A stretch of DNA of 7,947 nt, taken from the NCBI GenBank assembly GCA_017443685.1, contig JAFSYD010000243.1:1-7947 (forward strand). The letters are read 5' to 3'. The DNA is from Lachnospiraceae bacterium (GTDB taxonomy: Bacteria > Bacillota > Clostridia > Lachnospirales > Lachnospiraceae). The notes under the pieces were generated by a model that searched no databases, was not told where the DNA came from, and worked only from the letters and a program-made list of their open reading frames with translations. The translations under genes and the position numbers were made by a program. Each line of letters starts with the position of its first letter. Within the stretch, counting starts at the first letter, position 1. This document shows, piece after piece, positions 1 to 6,673 of this stretch.

Positions 1-118
1 TATGTAGAAATATAACATATGCAGGTTCTGTCGTGTGTGGGGCGCTTCCTGCGGACATATATTCTTCTGTGGACATTGAGCTTATCGTGTTTTACAGTTT
101 TATGGGTGTGGGTGGAAT
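1..118. other. Upstream non-coding stretch, no clear signal
   Basis: This stretch holds the leader of the first gene. I see no convincing end of an upstream gene. A TTGAGC at 76-81 lies 17 bases before TTTATG at 99-104, which could be a weak sigma-A promoter, but the -10 match is poor and the start of transcription would fall almost on the weak GGTGG ribosome binding site at 111-115. I do not call a promoter here. Confidence 0.4.
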
Positions 119-1804
119 ATGTTTGTGCGAAAGTTTAAATTAAAGGTTTTATCACTATGCGTCGCAGGCACACTCGCTTTTTGCGAGCCGTCGGTTCTTA
201 TCTCCAACGCGACGGAAGAGCAGCAGATCAACGAAACCAATCAGAAAAAAGCCGAGGCCCAGCAGGTGGTCGAGGATCTCGAAGTGGATGCGCAGGCAGC
301 ACAGGCCAAGGTCAATTCGACTGCAGCGCAGCTGAATACTCTTTATTCCAAAATCGACAACACGAACAGCCAGATCGCGGAAACGGAAAACAATATTGAG
401 AATCTGAAGGCGGAGCTTGCCGAGGCGGAGCGTTTGAAAAACGAGCAGTACAGCCGATTAAAGAGCCGCATCGCATTTAATTACGAATCGAACGCCGGAC
501 AAAACATTCTTACGGCGTTTCTCGAAGCGGGGACCTTCGTCAATTTTTTAAAGCGCGTTGATTATATGTATTCGGCTGCGCAGTACGACCAGAAGATCAT
601 CGAGGATTACGAACAGATCGCGGAGGACATTGAGGATAAGGCGCGTCTGCTTTCCGTATCCGAGGACGAACTGAAGGCGATCCGCAGTGAGCTTTCCGAG
701 ACACAGGGCCAGCTGAACGACCTGCTTGGCATTGCGGTTGCAAATGTGAACGAAACGAACGGACAGATCTATGCGACGCAAAGCATGATCGACAATTATG
801 ACGCGCAGATCTCGGCGACGCAGGATCAGATGGAAGAGACCGACGAGAAAATTACCGAGCTGCAGAATCAGATGAAGGATCTGGAGGCGGCACAGGCTGC
901 GGCACAGGCAGCTTTAGCGAAGCGTATCGCCGAGGAACAGGAAAAGGCACGCAAGGAAGCAGCGGCACAGGCGGCCGCGGAGGCGAAGAAGAAAGCCGAA
1001 GCGGAGATCCGTCAGCGCGTGGAAAAAGAAGTCCGGGCAGCGGCAGAAGAAAAGGCGAAAGGAAAATCCGAAGAGGAGATCCGAAAGCAGGTGACCGAGG
1101 AGATCCGCGGCAAGGCTCTGGAGGAAGCAAAGAAGGCAGCCGAGCAGGCGGCACAGGAAGCTTTTGAAAAAGCGGCTGCCGAAGCGGAGGCGAACGGAAC
1201 GGAGCCGCCCGCATCGCCGGAGCCGGTCGGGGATGTCAGCATAGACGAGGCAGCGGTAAACGCGCAGATCGAAGCAAGGGTTTCGGAGGAGCTTAAGAAC
1301 AATACCGGTACGCCGATCGATGAGGCCGCGATCAAGGCGGAGATCGAAGCGCGCGTGGAAGCGGAGCTGGCCGGACGTAATTTTGACGATGAAAACTATG
1401 CGGTATATGAGGATACCTCCGGTGCGTACGCGGCAAGCGAATCCGAGATCATTCTGCTCGCGGCGACGATCCAGGCAGAGGCGGGGAATCAGTCCTATAC
1501 GGGCAAGCTTGCCGTTGGCAGTGTTATTATGAACCGTGTGAAAAGCTCCAAGTTCCCGAATACGATCTACGGCGTTATCACACAGGAGAACCAGTTCGAG
1601 CCGTGGCGAAAAGGGATCGTAACAAAGTTCATCGAAGCGGGACCGAACGCGACCTGCATCGAGATCGCCCGGGCGGTCTGCAACGGTTCGCGCAACGGCA
1701 ACTGGCTGTTCTTTATGACGCCGAAGTGGGCGGATCATTACGGGATCACGGGCTACACGAAGATCGGCGGACACGCATTCTTCTATAAGTGGGGTGCGAA
1801 CTAA
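119..1804 (+). CDS. Secreted cell-wall hydrolase: coiled coil plus SleB-type (Hydrolase_2) domain
   Basis: 561-residue predicted exported peptidoglycan hydrolase. Residues 1 to about 31 look like a Sec signal peptide (basic MFVRKFKLK, hydrophobic VLSLCVAGTLAF, likely cleavage near SNA/TEE). Residues 32-260 form a long coiled coil; the stretch around 133-165 (FLEAGTFVNFLKRVDYMY) resembles the PcsB/CwlO-type N-terminal coiled coil, which in that family controls hydrolase access to the wall. Residues 260-360 are an Ala/Glu/Lys-rich helix, followed by a short Pro-rich break (363-369) and two related helical units at 375-392 and 400-417. Residues 440-561 match the SleB/Hydrolase_2 fold: IQAEAGN with the likely catalytic Glu454, AVGSVIMNRV, FPNTIYGVI, NQFEPW and a terminal GGHAFF. 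SleB-type enzymes are lytic transglycosylases. Despite the family name, a role in vegetative growth or division is as likely as spore germination. The ATG at 119 has only a weak ribosome binding site (GGTGG). It is probably transcribed separately from the butyrate genes. Confidence 0.8.
   Translation: MFVRKFKLKVLSLCVAGTLAFCEPSVLISNATEEQQINETNQKKAEAQQVVEDLEVDAQAAQAKVNSTAAQLNTLYSKIDNTNSQIAETENNIENLKAELAEAERLKNEQYSRLKSRIAFNYESNAGQNILTAFLEAGTFVNFLKRVDYMYSAAQYDQKIIEDYEQIAEDIEDKARLLSVSEDELKAIRSELSETQGQLNDLLGIAVANVNETNGQIYATQSMIDNYDAQISATQDQMEETDEKITELQNQMKDLEAAQAAAQAALAKRIAEEQEKARKEAAAQAAAEAKKKAEAEIRQRVEKEVRAAAEEKAKGKSEEEIRKQVTEEIRGKALEEAKKAAEQAAQEAFEKAAAEAEANGTEPPASPEPVGDVSIDEAAVNAQIEARVSEELKNNTGTPIDEAAIKAEIEARVEAELAGRNFDDENYAVYEDTSGAYAASESEIILLAATIQAEAGNQSYTGKLAVGSVIMNRVKSSKFPNTIYGVITQENQFEPWRKGIVTKFIEAGPNATCIEIARAVCNGSRNGNWLFFMTPKWADHYGITGYTKIGGHAFFYKWGAN
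1241..1370 (+). repeat. Two-unit internal protein repeat in the linker
   Basis: Residues 375-392 and 400-417 of the hydrolase repeat the pattern IDEAA-x-x-A-x-IEARV-x-x-EL, with a period of 25 residues. The DNA copies have drifted at synonymous sites, so this is an old duplication in the spacer between the coiled coil and the catalytic domain and not a recent slippage event. Confidence 0.6.
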
Positions 1805-1871
1805 AGAAAAAGAATACGGTGTTTTGCATCGCGACGGTGGATTACGCGGCGCATCCCGAAATCATACGGAT

Positions 1872-1900
1872 TTGTTACAAAATTTGTACAATTTTAACAA
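1872..1900. promoter_or_regulatory. Possible Rex-like operator (TTGT...ACAA half-sites)
   Basis: AT-rich stretch just upstream of the thl promoter with repeated TTGT and ACAA half-sites: TTGTTA at 1872-1877, and TTGTACAATTTTAACAA at 1884-1900, an imperfect 17-base dyad. The redox repressor Rex is known to bind TTGTTAA-N4-TTAACAA-like sites and to control thl and crt-bcd-etf-hbd in clostridia. The site here is one base shorter than the usual 18 and has imperfect half-sites, so this is a suggestion from context and resemblance only. Confidence 0.35.
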
Positions 1901-1907
1901 AATTGCC

Positions 1908-1936
1908 TTGCTACAAAGACCTTCTTATGGTATTAT
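1908..1936 (+). promoter_or_regulatory. Sigma-A-type promoter of the butyrate operon
   Basis: TTGCTA at 1908-1913 (-35) is followed, after exactly 17 bases, by TATTAT at 1931-1936 (-10). Transcription would begin near 1943-1948 and give a leader of about 120 bases before thl. It is the best promoter I find ahead of thl and sits directly downstream of the possible Rex-like site. Confidence 0.65.
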
Positions 1937-1973
1937 TTTACTTGTCGATTTTTAAGAAGGTCTTTTTGTTTTG
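1915..1973 (+). terminator. Inverted repeat with T-rich tail, probable terminator of the upstream gene
   Basis: A perfect 13-bp inverted repeat has arms AAAGACCTTCTTA (1915-1927) and TAAGAAGGTCTTT (1953-1965) around a 25-base AT-rich loop, followed by a T-rich tail (TTTTT at 1963-1967, G, then TTTT). It would end transcripts arriving from the hydrolase gene. The stem is poor in GC and the loop is long, so efficiency may be modest. The left arm lies within the -35/-10 spacer of the thl promoter and the -10 lies in the loop, so RNA started at that promoter lacks the left arm. Confidence 0.55.
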
Positions 1974-2050
1974 CAAAAAACAGTTTTTGTTCCGCTTTGG
2001 TGGGCAAAGGGTGCTTTTTTTAAAACGAGAAGAACTCCAAAATTAAAGCA

Positions 2051-2056
2051 AAGGAG
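2051..2056 (+). promoter_or_regulatory. Ribosome binding site fixing the thl start
   Basis: AAGGAG at 2051-2056 lies 7 bases before the ATG at 2064. It supports this start over an in-frame TTG at 1971, which would add 31 residues with no family similarity and would lie inside the leader. Confidence 0.8.
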
Positions 2057-2063
2057 AAAAAAG

Positions 2064-3260
2064 ATGAGCAGAAAAGTTGTTTTAGCAGGCGCATGTCGTA
2101 CGGCAATCGGCACCATGGGGGGTGCTTTGAGCAATACGCCGGTAGCGGAGTTGGGCGCGATCGTGATCAAAGAGGCCTTGAACCGTGCGGGCGTTAAGCC
2201 GGAACAGGTTGACCATGTATACATGGGCTGTGTCATCCAGGCAGGACAGGGACAGAATGTTGCACGCCAGGCATCCATCAAGGCAGGCCTTCCGGTAGAA
2301 GTTCCGGCTGTTACGTCGAACGTTGTCTGCGGCTCGGGTCTGAACTGCGTGAACCAGGCAGCACAGATGATCATGGCAGGCGATGCTGATATCGTTGTTG
2401 CCGGCGGTATGGAGAATATGTCCATGGCTCCTTACGCGATCCCGCAGGGACGTTACGGCTATCGTATGACCTGGCCGTCCGCAAGCAAGGGTGCTTTGGT
2501 TGATACGATGGTTAAGGATGCTCTTTGGGACGCTTTCAATGATTATCATATGATCCAGACTGCAGACAACATCTGCAATGAGTGGGGTCTGACGCGTGAA
2601 GAGCTTGACGAGTTCGCATTCAACAGCCAGCAGAAGTGCAAGGCAGCTATGGAAAGCGGCGCGTTCAAGGATGAGATCGTTCCGGTTGAAGTTAAGGTGA
2701 AGAGAGAGACCGTGATGTTCGATACGGACGAGGGTCCGCGTCCTTCCGTTACGTTAGAGAAGTTAGCAGGCATGAAGCCGATCAACAAGGACGGTTTCGT
2801 TACGGCAGGCAACGCTTCCGGTATCAATGACGGTGCGGCTGCGATCGTTGTTATGAGTGAAGAGAAGGCGAAGGAGCTGGGCGTTAAGCCGATGGCTACG
2901 TTCGTTGCAGGCGCTTTGGCAGGCGTACGTCCGGAAGTTATGGGTATCGGCCCGGTTGCTGCTACGAAGAAGGTTATGGAGAAGACCGGCATGAAGATCG
3001 AGGACTTCGACATCATCGAGGCGAACGAGGCATTCGCGGCACAGTCCGTAGCAGTAGGTAAGGATCTCGGCATTGATGTTGCCAGACAGCTGAACCCGAA
3101 CGGCGGCGCGATCGCTCTCGGTCATCCGGTAGGTGCTTCCGGCTGCCGTATCCTTGTTACGCTTCTTCATGAGATGGAGAAGAAGGACGCGAAGAAGGGT
3201 CTGGCTACGCTTTGTATCGGCGGCGGCATGGGCTGCGCGACGATCGTGGAGCGTGACTGA
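2064..3260 (+). CDS. thl: Acetyl-CoA C-acetyltransferase (thiolase)
   Basis: 398-residue cytoplasmic biosynthetic thiolase. It condenses two acetyl-CoA to acetoacetyl-CoA, the first committed step to butyrate. The length is normal for the family. Cys89 in NVVCGSGLN is the nucleophile that becomes acetylated, NEAFA lies at 321-325, His354 sits in [10 protein letters not shown], and Cys384 in LCIGGGMG is the second catalytic cysteine. The N-terminal [18 protein letters not shown] is typical of the family. ATG 2064 is chosen because of the AAGGAG site and because the protein then begins where thiolases normally begin. It is the first gene of the operon, with a 35-base gap to the next small gene, and is preceded by the promoter at 1908-1936. 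The substrate choice (short chain) is inferred from the neighbours. Confidence 0.96.
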   Translation: MSRKVVLAGACRTAIGTMGGALSNTPVAELGAIVIKEALNRAGVKPEQVDHVYMGCVIQAGQGQNVARQASIKAGLPVEVPAVTSNVVCGSGLNCVNQAAQMIMAGDADIVVAGGMENMSMAPYAIPQGRYGYRMTWPSASKGALVDTMVKDALWDAFNDYHMIQTADNICNEWGLTREELDEFAFNSQQKCKAAMESGAFKDEIVPVEVKVKRETVMFDTDEGPRPSVTLEKLAGMKPINKDGFVTAGNASGINDGAAAIVVMSEEKAKELGVKPMATFVAGALAGVRPEVMGIGPVAATKKVMEKTGMKIEDFDIIEANEAFAAQSVAVGKDLGIDVARQLNPNGGAIALGHPVGASGCRILVTLLHEMEKKDAKKGLATLCIGGGMGCATIVERD

Positions 3261-3295
3261 TTGAAGGAGATCTGTCATTTGATGGAGGTGTACTT

Positions 3296-3478
3296 ATGTC
3301 GACAAATATTAAAGAGTATAATGGATACTTGTTCGACCAGCTTGCATTGGTAGAACGTATTTTGAAAGTTGCAACGGAGACCAACGACATAGATAAAGTG
3401 ATCGAGGCAGCGGAATACGAGAAAAAACTAATTGAGCGGAAGTTATACCAAAATCCGGGATTGACTGAAACAGAATAA
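3296..3478 (+). CDS. Small unrecognised protein between thl and hbd
   Basis: 60-residue protein that I do not recognise. It has a good start: GGAGG at 3284-3288, 7 bases before the ATG. It lies 35 bases after thl and 22 bases before hbd, so it is almost certainly co-transcribed. The sequence is soluble, highly charged and probably mostly helical (FDQLALVERILKVA, then IDKVIEAAEYEKKLIERKL), with no signal peptide, membrane segment, Cys or metal motif. Its base composition is about 38% GC by my count, clearly below the flanking genes, and it uses codons such as ATA, CTA and AAA that the neighbours avoid. It could be a small regulatory or assembly partner of the pathway enzymes, or a recent insertion; nothing in the sequence decides this. 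Confidence 0.72.
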   Translation: MSTNIKEYNGYLFDQLALVERILKVATETNDIDKVIEAAEYEKKLIERKLYQNPGLTETE

Positions 3479-3500
3479 ATTTTTAAGGAGGATACAATAA

Positions 3501-4370
3501 ATGAAAGTAGGAGTTATCGGCGCAGGTACGATGGGACAGGGCATCGCAAAGGCGTTTGCACAGGTTGACGGCTACGAAGTAGCACTCTGCGATATTAAGC
3601 AGGAGTGGGCTGACGGCGGCAAGGATAAGATCGCTAAGGGTTATGCCCGCCTCGTTGAGAAAGGTAAGATGGACCAGGCAAAGGTAGACGGTATCTTAGC
3701 GAAGATCACGCCGGGATTAAAGGAAGACCTTTGCAAGGACTGCGATCTGATCGTAGAGGCAGCTTTCGAGAATATGGAAGTTAAGAAGACGACGTTCAAA
3801 GAATTGGACGAGATCTGCAAGGACGGCTGCATCTTCGCATCCAACACGTCTTCGCTTTCCATTACGGAGATCGGTAACGGCTTATCCCGTCCGATGGTAG
3901 GTATGCATTTCTTCAATCCGGCTGACCGTATGAAGCTGATCGAGGTGATCGCAGGTGTGAACACGCCGGATGAGACGGTTGAGGCGATCAAGAAGATCTC
4001 CGTTGAGATCGGCAAGGAGCCGGTACAGGTGAACGAGGCAGCCGGCTTCGTTGTTAACCGTATCTTAATCCCGCTCATCAACGAGGCCGCTTTCATCAAG
4101 ATGGAAGGCGTATCCGATGTAGCAGGCATCGACACGGCTATGAAGCTCGGTGCGAACCACCCGATGGGACCGTTGGAGCTCGGCGACTTTATCGGCCTGG
4201 ACATCTGCCTTGCGATCATGGACGTTCTTTACAACGAGACCGGCGACAGCAAGTATCGTGCTTGCCCGCTGCTTCGTAAGATGGTTCGCGGCGGCAACTT
4301 AGGTGTTAAGAGCGGCAAGGGCTTCTACATCTACAACGCAGACCGCACGAAGACCCCGATGGACGCGTGA
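3501..4370 (+). CDS. hbd: 3-hydroxybutyryl-CoA dehydrogenase
   Basis: 289-residue cytoplasmic enzyme that reduces acetoacetyl-CoA to 3-hydroxybutyryl-CoA with NAD(P)H, the second step to butyrate. The N-terminal Rossmann domain begins with GVIGAGTMGQG (GxGxxG at 7-12). The catalytic set of the family is visible: Ser117 in NTSS, His136 in GMHFFNP, Glu148 in LIEVIAG and Asn186 in GFVVNR. The C-terminal helical domain carries HPMGPLELGDFIGLD (220-234) and ends with the usual SGKGFYIY. Length is normal. AAGGAGG at 3485-3491 lies 9 bases before ATG 3501. It follows the small gene closely, but a 290-bp repeat-filled gap separates it from bcd. The stop codon TGA (4368-4370) coincides with the first three bases of the repeat. 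Confidence 0.96.
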   Translation: MKVGVIGAGTMGQGIAKAFAQVDGYEVALCDIKQEWADGGKDKIAKGYARLVEKGKMDQAKVDGILAKITPGLKEDLCKDCDLIVEAAFENMEVKKTTFKELDEICKDGCIFASNTSSLSITEIGNGLSRPMVGMHFFNPADRMKLIEVIAGVNTPDETVEAIKKISVEIGKEPVQVNEAAGFVVNRILIPLINEAAFIKMEGVSDVAGIDTAMKLGANHPMGPLELGDFIGLDICLAIMDVLYNETGDSKYRACPLLRKMVRGGNLGVKSGKGFYIYNADRTKTPMDA

Positions 4371-4492
4371 CCGTTAGCACTTAACGAAATCGAGCCGCCA
4401 GGCGAAGATTGAGTTTAGTGCGTAGGCCGTTCCGGGAGATTAGCGAGAACGAGCCGTCAGGCGAAGTTCGAGGTTAGCGAGCAGAACTTCCT
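4368..4492 (+). repeat. 125-bp direct repeat, copy 1
   Basis: First of two head-to-tail copies. The first 75 bases (4368-4442) are identical to 4493-4567; over 124 compared bases I count 9 differences. Each copy holds two versions of the core cgagccgYcaggcgaag (here at 4391-4407 and 4450-4466). The first core is flanked by imperfect arms GCACTTAACGAAATC (4377-4391) and GATTGAGTTTAGTGC (4407-4421), 12 of 15 able to pair, so the RNA or single strand can form a hairpin with the core in its loop. The copy begins inside the hbd stop codon. I see no protein coding in it. Confidence 0.88.
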
Positions 4493-4616
4493 TGACCGTT
4501 AGCACTTAACGAAATCGAGCCGCCAGGCGAAGATTGAGTTTAGTGCGTAGGCCGTTCCGGGAGATTAACGAAACCGAGCCGTCAGGCGAAGGATGAGTTT
4601 AGCGAACGGAACTTCC
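4493..4616 (+). repeat. 125-bp direct repeat, copy 2
   Basis: Second copy, with cores at 4516-4532 and 4575-4591. The four cores across both copies are spaced 59, 66 and 59 bases, which points to a duplicated two-hairpin unit. All differences from copy 1 fall in the second half. There the second hairpin is better closed: GTTCCG at 4554-4559 can pair with CGGAAC at 4607-4612. It looks like a REP-like or other intergenic palindromic repeat family, which I infer from structure; I cannot see other genomic copies. It ends about 45 bases before bcd. Confidence 0.88.
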
Positions 4617-4660
4617 ATTTTATACGACTGGTGAAAAAACAAAGAAAGGAATAATTATTC

Positions 4661-5812
4661 ATGGATTTCACATTAGACAAAAAACATGAAATGGCGCGTA
4701 CTCTTTTCAAAGAGTTCGCGGAAAAAGAAGTAAAGCCGCTTGCGCAGGAGACGGACGAGACCGAAGTATTCCCGCGTGTGACGGTGGAAAAGATGCAGAA
4801 GGCCGGCTTCATGGGCATTCCAGTTCCGAAGGAATACGGCGGCCAGGGCGCAGATCCTCTGACCTATGTAATGTGCGTAGAGGAGCTTTCGAAGGTTTGC
4901 GGTACGACCGGCGTTATCGTATCGGCACATACCTCCCTCTGCTGCGATCCGATCCTTACCTATGGTACGGAAGAGCAGAAGCAGAAGTATCTGGTTCCGC
5001 TGGCAAGCGGCCAGAAGTTAGGCGCTTTCGCTTTAACAGAGCCGGGCGCAGGTACGGATGCACAGGGTGCACAGACCAAGGCTGTTGAAGACGGCGATGA
5101 GTGGGTACTTAACGGCACGAAGTGCTTCATCACGAACGGTAAGGAAGCTGACGTATATATCATCTTTGCCGTTACGGATATCATCGAGGGCAAGCGCGGA
5201 CCGCAGAAGCGTTTCTCCGCTTTCATCGTTGAGAAGGGCACACCGGGATTCTCGTTTGGTACCAAGGAAAAGAAGATGGGTATCCGCGGATCGGCTACTT
5301 ACGAGCTGATCTTCGAGGATTGCCGGATTCCGAAAGAGAACATCTTAGGCGACCGCGGCAAGGGCTTCGGTATCGCAATGCATACGCTTGACGGCGGACG
5401 TATCGGTATCGCTGCACAGGCACTCGGTATCGGTGAAGGCGCGCTGCAGTGTGCGATCGATTTCGTAAAAGAAAGAAAGCAGTTCGGCCGTCCGATCTCC
5501 GCATTCCAGAATACGCAGTTCCAGCTGGCGGATATGGCTACGCGCATGCAGGCAGCACAGTATATGGTTTACCGTGCAGCTATGGCAAAGGCTACGCAGA
5601 AGGTATATTCCGTAGAGGCGGCGCAGGCGAAGCTGTTCGCGGCAGAAGCTGCTATGGCGGTTACCACGAAGGCGGTTCAGTTACACGGCGGCTACGGCTA
5701 CACGAGAGAGTACGACGTTGAGCGCATGATGCGTGATGCGAAGATCACGGAGATCTACGAAGGAACATCCGAGGTTCAGCGTATGGTCATCTCAGGCGCT
5801 TTACTTAAATAG
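4661..5812 (+). CDS. bcd: Butyryl-CoA dehydrogenase (acyl-CoA dehydrogenase family)
   Basis: 383-residue cytoplasmic FAD enzyme that reduces crotonyl-CoA to butyryl-CoA. In clostridia it works with EtfAB, coupling this step to ferredoxin reduction by electron bifurcation. Family marks in order: the N-terminal helical domain, the middle-domain signature [14 protein letters not shown] (123-136), [13 protein letters not shown] (148-160), the C-terminal [12 protein letters not shown] (272-283), the flavin/dimer motif [11 protein letters not shown] (341-351), and the catalytic base Glu367 in [11 protein letters not shown], at the position known for short-chain bacterial butyryl-CoA dehydrogenases. 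Length is normal. The ATG at 4661 is preceded by AAAGGA (4645-4650), a weaker site than those of the neighbours. It lies downstream of the repeat gap and 52 bases before etfB. Assignment to butyryl rather than other short acyl chains rests on context and close family resemblance. Confidence 0.95.
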   Translation: MDFTLDKKHEMARTLFKEFAEKEVKPLAQETDETEVFPRVTVEKMQKAGFMGIPVPKEYGGQGADPLTYVMCVEELSKVCGTTGVIVSAHTSLCCDPILTYGTEEQKQKYLVPLASGQKLGAFALTEPGAGTDAQGAQTKAVEDGDEWVLNGTKCFITNGKEADVYIIFAVTDIIEGKRGPQKRFSAFIVEKGTPGFSFGTKEKKMGIRGSATYELIFEDCRIPKENILGDRGKGFGIAMHTLDGGRIGIAAQALGIGEGALQCAIDFVKERKQFGRPISAFQNTQFQLADMATRMQAAQYMVYRAAMAKATQKVYSVEAAQAKLFAAEAAMAVTTKAVQLHGGYGYTREYDVERMMRDAKITEIYEGTSEVQRMVISGALLK

Positions 5813-5853
5813 TATTCGGAGACCGAAAGCACTTAAAGGAAAATAATATTTGC

Positions 5854-5860
5854 AGGAGGA
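5854..5860 (+). promoter_or_regulatory. Ribosome binding site fixing the etfB start
   Basis: AGGAGGA at 5854-5860 lies 4 bases before the ATG at 5865. It excludes the in-frame TTG at 5850, which would place this site inside the coding region and add five residues absent from EtfB proteins, which begin MKI. Confidence 0.85.
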
Positions 5861-5864
5861 ATAT

Positions 5865-6655
5865 ATGAAAATCGTAGTATGTATCAAACAGGTTCCGGAT
5901 ACTGCGGGCGGCGTACAGTTCAACCCGGACGGAACATTGAACAGAGCAGCGATGCTGACCATCATGAATCCGGATGACAAGGCCGGTCTGGAAGCGGCTT
6001 TGCGTATCAAGGATGCAGATCCCGATAATGTAGAGGTTACGGCACTTACCATGGGTCTTCCGAAGGCAGACGACGTACTTCGTGAGGCAATGGCAATGGG
6101 CGCAGACAAGGGCGTTCTGATCACGGATCGTGTACTTGGCGGTGCAGACACATGGGCGACATCTTCCACGATCGCTGCGGGCCTTCGCAACATCGATTAT
6201 GATCTGATCATCACGGGACGTCAGGCTATCGACGGCGATACCGCACAGGTTGGACCGCAGATCGCTGAGCATCTGAAGCTGCCGGTAATCTCCTACGCAG
6301 AGGAGATCAGGTTAGAGGACGGCTATGTGATCGTTAAGCGTCAGTATGATGACCGTTATCATGAGGTTAAGGCGAAGCTGCCGTGCCTGATCACGGCTCT
6401 CGCGGAGCTGAACGAGCCGCGTTATATGACGCCGGGCGGCATCTTTGATGCTTATGATGAGAAGGAAGTCACCGTTTGGGGACGAATGACTTAAAGGACT
6501 TAGACGATAAGGACATCGGTCTTGCAGGTTCGCCGACGAAGATCGCTAAGGCATCCGATAAGGTAAGAAAGGGTGCGGGCGAGCAGATCAACAAGGATCC
6601 GAAGGAGTCGGTTGATTACATTATGAGTAAGTTATTAGAGAAGCATGTCATCTAA
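5865..6655 (+). CDS. etfB: Electron transfer flavoprotein beta subunit, broken by a one-base frameshift
   Basis: EtfB pairs with EtfA and passes electrons to Bcd; in bifurcating complexes it binds the FAD that takes electrons from NADH. The frame from ATG 5865 shows MKIVVCIKQVPDT, NPDDKAGLEAALR, ADTWATSSTIAAGL and the family signature GRQAIDGDTAQVGPQIAEHL (118-137). It then stops early at 6492-6494 after 209 residues. The next frame continues without a gap: read from 6479 it gives GTNDLKDLDDKDIGLAGSPT and ends LLEKHVI at a stop at 6653-6655, which is the normal EtfB C-terminus. Adding one G to the GGGG run at 6478-6481 joins the two parts into 263 residues, the usual EtfB length. This is either a sequencing or assembly error, the more likely reading since bcd and etfA are intact, or a real recent mutation. 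etfA follows after 18 bases. Confidence 0.9.
6478..6494 (+). other. Frameshift site in etfB (GGGG run, premature TAA)
   Basis: Reading from the start, codons run GTT TGG GGA CGA ATG ACT TAA. With five Gs in place of four they would run GTT TGG GGG ACG AAT GAC TTA AAG, giving VWGTNDLK, as expected for EtfB. No canonical X-XXY-YYZ slippery heptamer is in frame here, so programmed -1 frameshifting is not well supported. Confidence 0.85.
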
Positions 6656-6673
6656 TCGAAGGAGGATATTGGA

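Noticed and set aside
914..1774. Long open frame on the minus strand (286 codons) and other antisense frames across the first gene
   Set aside because: They arise because Glu/Ala/Lys/Gln-rich codons on the + strand give few stops in the complement. The translations are Arg/Leu/Phe-rich with no recognisable family, and the + strand protein has clear domains.
1963..1989. Alternating TTTTTG / CAAAAA / TTTTTG segments in the thl leader that could form two exclusive small stems (attenuator-like)
   Set aside because: The stems are 6 bp and almost all A-U in a low-complexity region, too weak to claim a switch.
1995..2020. CTTTG-GTGGG-CAAAG hairpin followed by a T run in the thl leader
   Set aside because: Only 5 bp, and separated from the T run by several bases; unlikely to terminate. 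No known riboswitch fold is apparent.
1971..2063. 31-codon N-terminal extension of thiolase from a TTG
   Set aside because: It lies in the leader, has no ribosome binding site and adds residues unlike any thiolase N-terminus. ATG 2064 with AAGGAG is much better.
4368..4616. CRISPR array
   Set aside because: Only two 125-bp units with no unique spacers. The 17-base cores alternate 59/66 bases apart with conserved sequence between them, which is a duplicated palindromic unit and not repeat-spacer structure.
6474..6494. Programmed -1 ribosomal frameshift in etfB
   Set aside because: There is no in-frame X-XXY-YYZ heptamer; tRNA-Trp would have to re-pair at UUG, and EtfB is not known to use recoding. 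A missing G is simpler.
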